Shown here: in pieces, positions 16,397-24,620 of the stretch | How positions within the stretch are numbered: position 1 is the stretch's first letter | How the letters are laid out: each line of letters begins with the position of its first letter | NCBI GenBank assembly: GCA_965203535.1 | Contig: OZ241897.1 | Location: forward strand, 4,402,001 to 4,466,000 | Length of the DNA stretch: 64,000 nucleotides | DNA from: JAJDTT01 sp022827025 | GTDB lineage: Bacteria > Acidobacteriota > UBA6911 > RPQK01 > JAJDTT01 | Direction: 5' to 3' | Translations under genes and position numbers: made by a program | Notes under the pieces: model-generated | The model's input: the letters and a program-made list of their open reading frames with translations, nothing else | Told to the model about the DNA's origin: nothing | Databases searched by the model: none

Positions 16397-18118
16397 CTAG
16401 GAAAGTGTACGGCCCGAATTGCCATTGTCTTCGTGGAACGTCTTCAGCTTCCGGCTGCGGGACGGGTGACGCAGCTTGCGCAAGGCCTTGGCTTCGATCT
16501 GGCGGATCCGCTCCCGGGTGACGCAGAACCGCTGGCCGACTTCTTCCAGGGTATGCTCGCTTCCGTCGCCGATGCCGAATCTCATGCGGATCACCTGCTC
16601 CTCTCGATCGGTGAGAGTTTTGAGAACGGCCGCCGTCTGTTCCTTGAGATTGAGATTGATGACCGCCTCGGCGGGTGAGGTCACGCCTCGGTCCTCGATG
16701 AAGTCGCCGAGATGACTGTCTTCCTCTTCGCCGATGGGCGTCTCCAGGGAAATGGGTTCCTGGGCAATCTTCAGGATCTTCCGGACCTTGCTGACCGGAA
16801 GGCCCATTTTCAGCGAAATCTCTTCGTTGGTCGGTTCCCGGCCGTATTCCTGCACCAGCGCCCGGGAGGTTCGGATCAGTTTATTGATGGTTTCGATCAT
16901 ATGGACCGGGATCCGGATGGTTCGGGCCTGGTCCGCAATGGCCCGGGTGATGGCCTGCCGAATCCACCAGGTGGCGTAGGTCGAAAACTTGTATCCCCTT
17001 CGATATTCGAACTTCTCCACCGCCTTCATGAGTCCGATGTTCCCTTCCTGGATCAGATCCAGGAACTGCAGGCCCCGGTTCGTATATTTCTTGGCGATGG
17101 AAACCACCAGTCTCAGGTTCGCTTCCACCAACTCTTTCTTGGCGATGTCGGCTTCGAGCTCGCCCTGCTTTATGATGGCCAGAGTACGCTTGAGTTCCGC
17201 CGGGGTGGCCAGAACCTCGTCTTCGATCTCCTTCAGATGTTTGTCGATCTCCCGTAACCGAAGCTTGATCTTCTTGGAGTCCTCCAGCTTCAGAGGGGCT
17301 TCGTGCAGCTTCCTGAGTTTCCTGGTCTCCTGGTCCAGGGCGACGATCCGGTCAACGGCTCGCTTGATGACGTTGACGAGCCGCTCGTAAGTCAGGGGAG
17401 TGAGATCCAGGGCCCGGATGTGCCGGGCGATGGGAATTCGATAGCGGGCCAATTGCGACAGGAGGCTCTTGTAATCAGGCGTATCCTTGGGTTTTCTGAT
17501 CCGGCGCATCTTGTACCGGATCCTGCTGGCCCCCTCTTCCAGCTCTCCCACCTCTCGCGCCACGCGGATGGTGGTCTGCCGCCTGGCCTCCAACACCTCG
17601 GGGGTGATTTCGGCTTCACGGAACACCGCCAGTGCCTTGATGTTGAGGTCGCCCCGGTTCAGCGCTTCCCCGTAGCGCATGATCTCGTTGACGACTACGG
17701 GGGACCGGGACAGCACGTTCAGCACCGTCTTTCGACCCTTCTCGATCCGCTTGGCGATGGTCACCTCCCCCTCCCGGGTCAAGAGGGGGACCGTGCCCAT
17801 CTCCCGCAAATACATGCGGACCGGGTCATTGGTCTTCTCGAGCGTGGGGTCCGGGGGCTCCGCCGCCGCCCCCTCGGACTTGGCCCGAATCCTTCGCTGG
17901 GTAGACTCGAAATCCTCCTCCGAATCGATGACCTCGATCCCGGCCTCCCCGAACAGGTAGAAGATGCTGTCCAGGTCCTCCGAGGATTGGATGTCGTCGG
18001 GGAGGTAGTCGTTGACTTCGTCGTAAAGGAGATAGCCCTTTTCCTTGCCCAGGGCGATCAGTTCCTTTACGCCGTCGTACCTTTCCTCAACGGGAATCTT
18101 CTCTTCGTTCTCGCTCAT
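16397..18118 (-). CDS. rpoD: RNA polymerase primary sigma factor RpoD
   Basis: A 573-residue group-1 sigma-70 factor. It has a region 1.1-like N-terminus, region 1.2 (DPVRMYLREMG), a long non-conserved insert, region 2 with the promoter-melting segment (FSTYATWWIRQAITRAI), region 3 (PVHMIETINKL) and region 4 with the -35-binding helix-turn-helix (TLEEVGQRFCVTRERIRQIEAKALRKLRHP). The frame stays open upstream to 18298, but that overlaps dnaG; the ATG at 18118 gives the normal family N-terminus. It follows dnaG by 17 bp, the classic macromolecular-synthesis order, and ends before a strong terminator. Confidence 0.97.
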   Translation of the reverse strand: MSENEEKIPVEERYDGVKELIALGKEKGYLLYDEVNDYLPDDIQSSEDLDSIFYLFGEAGIEVIDSEEDFESTQRRIRAKSEGAAAEPPDPTLEKTNDPVRMYLREMGTVPLLTREGEVTIAKRIEKGRKTVLNVLSRSPVVVNEIMRYGEALNRGDLNIKALAVFREAEITPEVLEARRQTTIRVAREVGELEEGASRIRYKMRRIRKPKDTPDYKSLLSQLARYRIPIARHIRALDLTPLTYERLVNVIKRAVDRIVALDQETRKLRKLHEAPLKLEDSKKIKLRLREIDKHLKEIEDEVLATPAELKRTLAIIKQGELEADIAKKELVEANLRLVVSIAKKYTNRGLQFLDLIQEGNIGLMKAVEKFEYRRGYKFSTYATWWIRQAITRAIADQARTIRIPVHMIETINKLIRTSRALVQEYGREPTNEEISLKMGLPVSKVRKILKIAQEPISLETPIGEEEDSHLGDFIEDRGVTSPAEAVINLNLKEQTAAVLKTLTDREEQVIRMRFGIGDGSEHTLEEVGQRFCVTRERIRQIEAKALRKLRHPSRSRKLKTFHEDNGNSGRTLS

Positions 18119-18135
18119 GCCGCCAGCCGCCCCCA

Positions 18136-19881
18136 TTATACAAAATCGAACTCTATTTTCTTGCGGATCCGCTCCTTTCTTACCAGAAGCTCCTGCAAGA
18201 TTTCGGTTGACGTCGCGTTCTTCTCCTCTTCCAGAATCTGTAGCTGCACCTGCCGGCTCAGGCTCTCGAAATGCTTGCGTCTCAGCGCTCGAATGCACTC
18301 GAGGACGATCTCGTCCGAAAGCGTTTCGTCGGCCAGGGCCAGGCTTTCCAGGAGATCCATGTCATCCGGGTCGAGCCGCTCCGAGGCCGCGGCTACGGTC
18401 AGGTCCCGCTGATCACCGTTCAATTCGAACAAGGCCTCGAAGATCTTGCCCGATTCCAGGTTCTGGAACCAGTCCGGTTCCACCTCGCTGAAGACCCGAT
18501 GCCGGTGGGTCGGATCAAGGGCGGCCAGCACCAACGTCTTCTCTGCCTGAGTGACGGCCGCCCGCCGTGGAGACCGCGTCACGGGAAGTTGCCTGGCCTG
18601 GGGTTTGCGGACGTAACGCATCTCCGCCAGGATCAGGTTCTCATCCAGCCGCAGAAGGGCGGCCGTCCGGGACACGGCTTCGGCGCGCTCGATTCTATTG
18701 GCGATCGCCGCGAGGTGAGGCACGACCTGTTCAACGATTTCCCGTTTCCCCCGGGGACTGTACGGATCCTTGTGCTCGCGAATCCGCCAGGAGAGCAGAA
18801 AAGAGAGAAGAGGGACGGACGACCGCAGCACATCGCGGTAGGCCACTGCCCCATGTTCTCTCAAAAAGGAGTCGGGATCCTGGCCTCCTGGAACCTGGGC
18901 AATGCTCACACTGAAACCTTCGCCCACGAAGATGTCGGCCGAGCGCACGGTCGCGTTGGCTCCGGCCGTGTCCGGATCGTAATTGATCACGACTCGACGC
19001 GTGTAGTGCCGCAGCAACTTGGCCTGGTCGGCCGTGAGACTGGTGCCCAGGGAGGCGATCACGTTCCGGAAGCCGAACTGATGAGGCATGACGCAGTCGA
19101 AATAGCCTTCCACCAGAATGGCGAAGCCCCTCCTTCGGATGTCGGGACGGCTCAGGTCCAGGGCGTACAGATTGGCGCCCTTCTTGTAGAGATCGGAGTC
19201 CGGAGAGTTGAGGTACTTGGGGACGCCGTCTCCCATGACGCGGCCGCCGAAGGCCACGATCCGTCCCTGCAGATCCCGGATCGGGAATGTCACACGCCGC
19301 CGAAGATACTCGTAGCTGCGGCCCCCTCTCCCCTCCTTGATCAGGCCGCAGGCCATCAGTTCCTGGTTCGTAAAGCCCTCCCGGCGAAGCTCGGCGACCA
19401 ATTGACCGCCGCCGGGCGCATAGCCGATCTGGAATCGCTCGATGGTTTCGGCGGTGATCTGACGGTTCTGCAGATAGCTCCCGGCCGCTCTCGACCGCTC
19501 CAGGAACCGGCGGTAGAGTTTCCCGGCCAGCTCCATGACCTGGCGCAGGCGCTGCGTCCGGAGGGTCCGCGGGCTTGGACTCTCGTTCCACTGACGTATC
19601 GTGATGCCCGAACGCTCCGCCAGGAACTTCACCGATTCGGGGAAGGTCCGGTTTTCCATCAGCATGATGAACTTGAAGATGTCCCCGCCGGCGCCGCACC
19701 CGAAACACTTGAAGATCTGCTTGCTGTCGCTGACGTTGAACGAAGGGGTCTTTTCGGCGTGAAAGGGGCAGAGGGCGATGTGGTTCTGTCCCCGCTTCTT
19801 CAGGGGGACGTAGCCGCCGATCAGATCCACGATATTGATGCTGTTGCGGATCTGTTCCACGATCCGGTCGTCGAATTTCAT
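18136..19881 (-). CDS. dnaG: DNA primase
   Basis: A 581-residue primase. The CHC2 zinc finger uses Cys38, His41, Cys59 and Cys62. A DnaG catalytic core with a TOPRIM segment follows (VEGYFD, then NYDPDTAG). The C-terminal helicase-binding region (about 430-581) is poorly conserved, as usual. It makes RNA primers for replication with the DnaB helicase. It is upstream of rpoD in one operon and downstream of larB, with a 150-bp gap that holds an extended -10 candidate. Confidence 0.96.
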   Translation of the reverse strand: MKFDDRIVEQIRNSINIVDLIGGYVPLKKRGQNHIALCPFHAEKTPSFNVSDSKQIFKCFGCGAGGDIFKFIMLMENRTFPESVKFLAERSGITIRQWNESPSPRTLRTQRLRQVMELAGKLYRRFLERSRAAGSYLQNRQITAETIERFQIGYAPGGGQLVAELRREGFTNQELMACGLIKEGRGGRSYEYLRRRVTFPIRDLQGRIVAFGGRVMGDGVPKYLNSPDSDLYKKGANLYALDLSRPDIRRRGFAILVEGYFDCVMPHQFGFRNVIASLGTSLTADQAKLLRHYTRRVVINYDPDTAGANATVRSADIFVGEGFSVSIAQVPGGQDPDSFLREHGAVAYRDVLRSSVPLLSFLLSWRIREHKDPYSPRGKREIVEQVVPHLAAIANRIERAEAVSRTAALLRLDENLILAEMRYVRKPQARQLPVTRSPRRAAVTQAEKTLVLAALDPTHRHRVFSEVEPDWFQNLESGKIFEALFELNGDQRDLTVAAASERLDPDDMDLLESLALADETLSDEIVLECIRALRRKHFESLSRQVQLQILEEEKNATSTEILQELLVRKERIRKKIEFDFV

Positions 19882-20009
19882 CCCTGAGTCGTGATCGGGG
19901 ACGCCCGCGCCCGTGCCCGGATGACATCACGTGCCGAGCGGGTACGTGCCCGAAAATAGGGTCCTTTCCTTGTCGCGCCCTCGGCGAGCCGGTGAGAATT
20001 TCCGGCCAG

Positions 20010-20018
20010 AATTTACCA
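20010..20018 (-). promoter_or_regulatory. Extended -10 candidate for dnaG-rpoD
   Basis: On the minus strand TGGTAAATT matches TGnTAnnnT and is about 130 bases before the dnaG start, in the larB-dnaG gap. It resembles the TGGTAAACT boxes at 5898 and 7569. The -35 region is weak. Confidence 0.35.
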
Positions 20019-20031
20019 GAATCAGTCCGGG

Positions 20032-20790
20032 TCAGTCGCCATCCCGCCGCCGGTTGATCATGCTGGCCACGTAGCCGGCGCCGAACCCGTTGTCGATATT
20101 GACCACCGACACGTTCGCGGAGCAACTGTTGAGCATGCCCAGGAGTGCGGCCAGACCGCCGAAGGAAGCGCCGTAGCCCACGCTGGTGGGAACCGCGATC
20201 ACCGGCAGATCGACCAAACCGCCCACCACGCTGGGAAGGGCCCCTTCCATGCCGGCGACGGCGATCACCACCGTGCATGACGCCAACAGCTCCCGCTGTC
20301 CCAGGATCCGATGCAGCCCCGCCACGCCCACGTCGTAGCAGGGGACGGCCTGGTTGCCCATGACCCTTGCCGTGATCAGGGCCTCTTCGGCGACCGGGAT
20401 GTCCGCGGTGCCGGCCGCGAAGACCCCGATGGTCCCCCGGCCGCGGTCGACCGGGGCCCGGACCACCTCCAGAATCCGGCTCCGGCTGTGAAACACGGCT
20501 TCCGGGCAGGAGGCCTTCAGCCGGGTGTGGACACCCTCGCTGGCGGAAGTGATGAGCAGGTTGGAGTGGTGCTCCAACAGCACCTCGGCGATCCGGACGA
20601 TCTGGTCCCGACTCTTGCCCTTCCCGAAAATGACCTCGGGAAAGCCTTGCCGGAGACTCCGGTGGTGGTCGACCTTGGCAAAATCCAGATCCTCGTAGGG
20701 CAGGTCGTGGAGCCGCCGGAGCAACTCCCTCTCGGGCAGACGGCCCTTCTTGAAATCGCGGAGAGCCTGCTTCAGCGATTCCGGGATCAT
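20032..20790 (-). CDS. larB: LarB-type pyridinium-3,5-biscarboxylate mononucleotide synthase
   Basis: A 252-residue protein whose C-terminal part is related to AIR carboxylase (PurE fold). It has motifs such as VAGMEGALPSVVGGL, PTSVGYGASFGGL and NIDNGFGAGY. LarB carboxylates and hydrolyses nicotinic acid adenine dinucleotide in the first step of the nickel-pincer cofactor of lactate racemase-type enzymes. LarC and LarE are absent here, so the rest of the pathway lies elsewhere or LarB has another use. Its ATG overlaps the pnp stop (ATGA), so it is translationally coupled to pnp. Confidence 0.88.
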   Translation of the reverse strand: MIPESLKQALRDFKKGRLPERELLRRLHDLPYEDLDFAKVDHHRSLRQGFPEVIFGKGKSRDQIVRIAEVLLEHHSNLLITSASEGVHTRLKASCPEAVFHSRSRILEVVRAPVDRGRGTIGVFAAGTADIPVAEEALITARVMGNQAVPCYDVGVAGLHRILGQRELLASCTVVIAVAGMEGALPSVVGGLVDLPVIAVPTSVGYGASFGGLAALLGMLNSCSANVSVVNIDNGFGAGYVASMINRRRDGD

Positions 20791-23015
20791 CGGCGCGGCC
20801 GGCGGCGTCTCCTGCGGCCCCGGGGATGCTCGCGGCCCCGGGGATGCTCCCGCCCCCGGGGACGCTCCCGGCTCCGGAGACGCTCCCGGCTCCGGGGCTG
20901 TTCCCGACGCCGGGGCTGTTCCCGGTCCCCTTGCTGGTCCCGGAGAACGGCGCGGCGGCTGAGCCGGATCTTGTTGTTGTCGTCGATATTGAGGACCTTG
21001 ACCATCATCTTGTCCCCATTGTTGATCTCCTGGTGGATGTCCCGGATCCGATGTTCCGCGACCTCGGAGATGTGGAGCAGCCCTTCCGTCCCGGGGAGAA
21101 TCTCGACGAAGGCCCCGAAGTCCACCACCTTCATCACTGTCCCCAGATAGGTTTTGCCGATCTCGGCGGTGGCCGTCAGGTCCTCGATGATCCGGATGGC
21201 CTTCTCGGTGGCCTCGCTGCTGGTGGAGGCGATGTTGACCGTGCCGTCATCTTCGATGTCGATCTTGACTCCCGTCTGATCGATGATGCTGCGGATCATT
21301 TTCCCGCCGGGACCGATGACGCCGCCGATCTTCTTGACCGGGATCTTGATGGTGACGATTCGGGGCGCCAATTTGGAAATGTCGGGGCGCGGCTCAGCTA
21401 TGGTCTCCGCCATCCGATCCAGGATATGCAGACGGCCCTCCCGGGCCTGGAGCAGCGCTTCCTCCATGATCTCTCGCGTGACCCCGGCGATCTTGATGTC
21501 CATCTGCAGGGCGGTGATGCCGTTCCGGCTGCCGGCGACCTTGAAGTCCATATCGCCGTAGTGGTCCTCGAATCCGGCGATATCCGACAGGACGGCATAG
21601 TCGTCGCCCTCCTTGACCAGCCCCATGGCGATGCCGGCGATGGAGCCCTTGAGCGGCACGCCCGCGTCCTGCAGCGCCATGATGGCGCCGCAGACCGTCG
21701 CCATGGACGACGAGCCGTTGGACTCCAGGATGTCCGACACCACGCGGACCGTATAGGGGAACTCCTCCTCCGATGGAAGCATCGGCGTGACGGCTCTCTC
21801 CGCCAGGACCCCGTGCCCGATTTCCCGGCGTCCCGGGCCTCTCAGGAATCTCACCTCGCCCACGCTGAAGGGAGGGAAATTGTAGTGGAGCATGAACCGT
21901 TTCGAACTCTCCCCGGTGAGCAGATCCAGGCGTTGGGCGTCATCTCCGGTGCCCAGCGTGGCCGTCACCAGGGCCTGGGTCTCTCCTCGCGTAAAAAGGG
22001 CCGATCCGTGCGCCCGAGGCAGCAGGCCGACTTCGCTGGAGACGTTTCTGACCTGGTCGAATCCGCGGCCGTCGGGACGGCGTCCATCCTGCAGCAGCCG
22101 TTCGCGGAACAGCCTCTCCTTGAGCTGGTTGAAGCAGGTTCCCGCCTCGGCGCTCTTCTCGCCGGTCTCATCGGAGATGGAATCGACGACCTCACGCTTG
22201 GCGTCACTCATTTGCCGTTCGCTGGCCAACTTGCCGGGGGTATGGAGAGCCGACAGTATCTTCTCCTTGCCCAGGGACTCGACCTGCGCCACGAGTTCCG
22301 GGTCGAGAGATCTGGGCTCCACCGTCCGTTTGGTGACGGGACGGCGATCCGCCAGCTCACGAATCCCCTGGATCACCGGCCGGATACCCTGCCTGTGACC
22401 GTATTCGATGGCATCGACGACGACCTGCTCGGAAACCTCCCGCATCGTGGCTTCCACCATGGTGATGCCGTCCCAGGAGCCGGAAAGGATCAGGTTCAGA
22501 TCGCTCTCTTCCAACTGGGAGTAGCTGGGGTTGAGGATGAACTGGCCGTCGACGCGGCCCACCCGCACCGCCCCCAGGGGATACGGGAAGGGGATGTCGG
22601 ACAGGGCCAGGGCCGCCGACGCGCCGTTCAGCGCCAGGATATCCGGGTTCGTCTCCGGGTCGGCCGACATCACCATGGCCACGATCTGAGTCTCGCAAGC
22701 AAAGCCGTCCGGGAAGAGCGGGCGGATGGGGCGGTCGATGAGGCGGCTTGTCAGCACCTCCTTTTCGGTGGGCCTGCCCTCGCGTTTGAAGAAGCCTCCC
22801 GGAATCTTGCCCGCGGCGTAGGTGTATTCCCGGTAGTCGCAGGTCAGCGGGAAGAAGCTCAGGTTCTCCCGGGGTTCGCGTTGGGAACAGGCCGAAACCA
22901 GGACCATAGTCTCTTCGAGGCGAACGACGACGGCGCCGTCGGCTTGCTTGGCCATTCTGCCGGTTTCGATGGAAAGGACTTTGCCGTCCAGGTGAACTTC
23001 TATTTTCTCCGCCAT
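20787..23015 (-). CDS. pnp: Polyribonucleotide nucleotidyltransferase (PNPase)
   Basis: A 742-residue PNPase. Two RNase PH domains (about 5-230 and 300-550) are joined by an alpha-helical domain, followed by a KH domain (around 555-615, PVKKIGGVIGPGGKMIRSI) and an S1 domain (about 620-690). It degrades RNA 3' to 5' with phosphate in the cytoplasm. The last 40 or so residues form an arginine-rich tail of (R)ERPRGR-like units encoded by an 18-bp tandem repeat, an addition to the usual family end near residue 700. It follows rpsO by about 170 bp, the common rpsO-pnp order. Confidence 0.97.
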   Translation of the reverse strand: MAEKIEVHLDGKVLSIETGRMAKQADGAVVVRLEETMVLVSACSQREPRENLSFFPLTCDYREYTYAAGKIPGGFFKREGRPTEKEVLTSRLIDRPIRPLFPDGFACETQIVAMVMSADPETNPDILALNGASAALALSDIPFPYPLGAVRVGRVDGQFILNPSYSQLEESDLNLILSGSWDGITMVEATMREVSEQVVVDAIEYGHRQGIRPVIQGIRELADRRPVTKRTVEPRSLDPELVAQVESLGKEKILSALHTPGKLASERQMSDAKREVVDSISDETGEKSAEAGTCFNQLKERLFRERLLQDGRRPDGRGFDQVRNVSSEVGLLPRAHGSALFTRGETQALVTATLGTGDDAQRLDLLTGESSKRFMLHYNFPPFSVGEVRFLRGPGRREIGHGVLAERAVTPMLPSEEEFPYTVRVVSDILESNGSSSMATVCGAIMALQDAGVPLKGSIAGIAMGLVKEGDDYAVLSDIAGFEDHYGDMDFKVAGSRNGITALQMDIKIAGVTREIMEEALLQAREGRLHILDRMAETIAEPRPDISKLAPRIVTIKIPVKKIGGVIGPGGKMIRSIIDQTGVKIDIEDDGTVNIASTSSEATEKAIRIIEDLTATAEIGKTYLGTVMKVVDFGAFVEILPGTEGLLHISEVAEHRIRDIHQEINNGDKMMVKVLNIDDNNKIRLSRRAVLRDQQGDREQPRRREQPRSRERLRSRERPRGREHPRGREHPRGRRRRRRPRR
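20810..20935. repeat. 18-bp tandem repeat inside the pnp 3' end
   Basis: About seven imperfect 18-bp units (GCTCCCGGCTCCGGGGAC-like; clear registers at 20828, 20846, 20864, 20882, 20900 and 20918) encode six-residue Arg-rich blocks of the PNPase tail. Units differ mainly at third positions and Arg/His/Ser/Gly changes, as expected for slippage followed by drift. Confidence 0.85.
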
Positions 23016-23186
23016 TGCTTCTCCTTGTATTCAGGGTGTTTGAAACGGGTCGCGGCCGTCGCGGCAATCGGGAAAGCAGGTTCTCACGGGGAGTGTGGGA
23101 TCCGTTTTCCTTTCGGCTCGGAAGCCGGTGGCCGGAGGGTCGCCAGGGTCAAGATCCGGAACCACTGTGGCCGGACGTACCGCCGT

Positions 23187-23453
23187 TCACTTGCGAATTC
23201 CCAGTCGACCGATCAAATCCTTGTAGCGGCCGAAGTCTATCCGTTTCAGATAGTCGAGCAGCCGCCGCCTCTGGCCGACGAGTTTCAGGAGTCCCCGCCG
23301 GGAGTGGTGGTCTTTCTTGTGGGATTTGAAGTGTTCGGTGAGGTACCCGATCCGGTGGCTCAGAATGGCGACCTGGACTTCGGGCGAGCCGGTATCGGTT
23401 CGGTGCAGTTGGTAGCCTCTGATGAGATCTTCTTTCTGTTCCTTCGTCAACAT
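23187..23453 (-). CDS. rpsO: 30S ribosomal protein S15
   Basis: An 88-residue S15 with the conserved DTGSPEVQVA helix, a LTEHFKSHKKDHHSRRGLL segment and a LVGQRRRLLDYLKR C-terminal helix. It binds 16S rRNA in the platform of the small subunit. First gene of the rpsO-pnp-larB cluster, with a sigma-70-like promoter about 25-54 bases upstream. Confidence 0.98.
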   Translation of the reverse strand: MLTKEQKEDLIRGYQLHRTDTGSPEVQVAILSHRIGYLTEHFKSHKKDHHSRRGLLKLVGQRRRLLDYLKRIDFGRYKDLIGRLGIRK

Positions 23454-23477
23454 CTTTTTCTTCTTCGTTCGCGCGTC

Positions 23478-23507
23478 AATCTAGCAGAGAAGGGTGTCGC
23501 CTGGCAA
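23478..23507 (-). promoter_or_regulatory. Sigma-70-type promoter for rpsO-pnp
   Basis: On the minus strand TTGCCA and TAGATT are separated by 18 bp, and the -10 box ends about 25 bases before the rpsO ATG. Confidence 0.5.
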
Positions 23508-23644
23508 CCGAACCGGCGGGTCCTGCGGAGACGCCAAGGGGCCTGCAGACGTATTCCGAATCCCGAACGACTCCCAAATCCCAGGTCGCGGACCGCCAGA
23601 CCGGAGTATGGGCGATCGGGAAATCGCCTGTGCCCTCGTGACGG

Positions 23645-23689
23645 GGCGACTGGAAATCGCCGTTCCCGCCGGGCGATTGGAAATCGCCC
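23645..23689. repeat. Pair of short hairpins between xerC and rpsO
   Basis: GGCGA/TCGCC around CTGGAAA (23645-23661) and GGGCGATT/AATCGCCC around GGA (23671-23689). They lie just after the xerC stop on that gene's strand and match the hairpin family at 9254 and 9931-9996. Confidence 0.6.
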
Positions 23690-23694
23690 CTCCT

Positions 23695-24600
23695 TCAGGC
23701 CTTGGGGTGGGCGGCCCGGTAGACCTTCTGCAGGTGCTCGATCGAGACGTGGGTGTAGCGCTGAGTCGTGGACAGGCTCTCATGTCCCAGAAGTTCCTGG
23801 ATCGAGCGCAGGTCGGCGCCGTTGTTGAGCAGGTGCGTGGCGAAGGAATGGCGAAAAAGGTGAGGATGCACGTCCAGCAGCAATGCCGCTTGCCGGACAT
23901 AGGCCGCAAGATTTCTCTGGACCGAGCGGGCGCTGAGGCGGCCTCCGCGCAGATTCAGGAACAGGGCAGGGGTTTGCGGACCGTCCTTGCGCTTGGCCAG
24001 GATGCGCCTCCTGGACTCCAGGTAGGCGGCCAGACTCGCATGGGAGGGCTCTCCGAAGGGGACCACCCGCTCCTTGTTCCCCTTTCCCCGGACCCGCACC
24101 AGCCGGCGGTTCATGGAGAGATCGATCAGGTTCAGGCCGACCAGCTCTCCCACCCGCAGGCCGCTGGCATAGAGGAGTTCCAGAATGGCCCGGTCCCGGA
24201 TTCCCTTCGCGGTATTCGCCGGAGGCAGACCGAGGATGGACTCGACCTCCGCGGGAGAGAGAAAACGGGGTGTCTTGAGTGGCTGGCGGGGAGTCCGTAC
24301 CAACTTGGCCGGGTTCTGGTCCAGGTGGCCCTCGCGGTAGAGGTACCGGAAGAAAGACCGCAATACCGACAGTTTTCGGGCGATGGTCACCTTCCGGTTC
24401 CCCGCCTGGCTCAACCGGCTCAGGAATTCCCGGATGGTGATGTGGTCCAGATCGGAAGGCTTGATCTCTCTGCCGGTGCGGCCGGCAGTCAGGTGGCGGA
24501 GGAATTGGTCCAGGTCGCGGGAGTAGCTCTCCACGGTGTGGGGGGAATAATTCTTCTCGAACCTCAAGTGAGCGACGAAGGATGCCATCAGTGCCTGCAT
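23695..24600 (-). CDS. xerC: XerC-type tyrosine recombinase
   Basis: A 301-residue site-specific recombinase. The N-terminal SAM-like core-binding domain (about 5-90) is followed by a catalytic domain with Arg in ASGLRVGEL, Lys in GKGNKERVVP, the HLFRHSFATH box, LGHESLSTTQRYTHV and the nucleophile Tyr within it. XerC resolves chromosome dimers with XerD at dif. The frame is open far upstream only as a shadow of the NtrX-like gene; the ATG at 24600 gives a full-length N-terminus, with 24588 an alternative. The order after an NtrYX pair and without a transposon context supports a housekeeping Xer rather than an integrase. Confidence 0.86.
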   Translation of the reverse strand: MQALMASFVAHLRFEKNYSPHTVESYSRDLDQFLRHLTAGRTGREIKPSDLDHITIREFLSRLSQAGNRKVTIARKLSVLRSFFRYLYREGHLDQNPAKLVRTPRQPLKTPRFLSPAEVESILGLPPANTAKGIRDRAILELLYASGLRVGELVGLNLIDLSMNRRLVRVRGKGNKERVVPFGEPSHASLAAYLESRRRILAKRKDGPQTPALFLNLRGGRLSARSVQRNLAAYVRQAALLLDVHPHLFRHSFATHLLNNGADLRSIQELLGHESLSTTQRYTHVSIEHLQKVYRAAHPKA

Positions 24601-24620
24601 GAACTTCGAGCTCGATTCGG

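Noticed and set aside
20826..23828. A 1000-residue open frame on the plus strand
   Set aside because: It is the antisense of pnp and rpsO; high-GC third positions keep it open, and no motif is seen.
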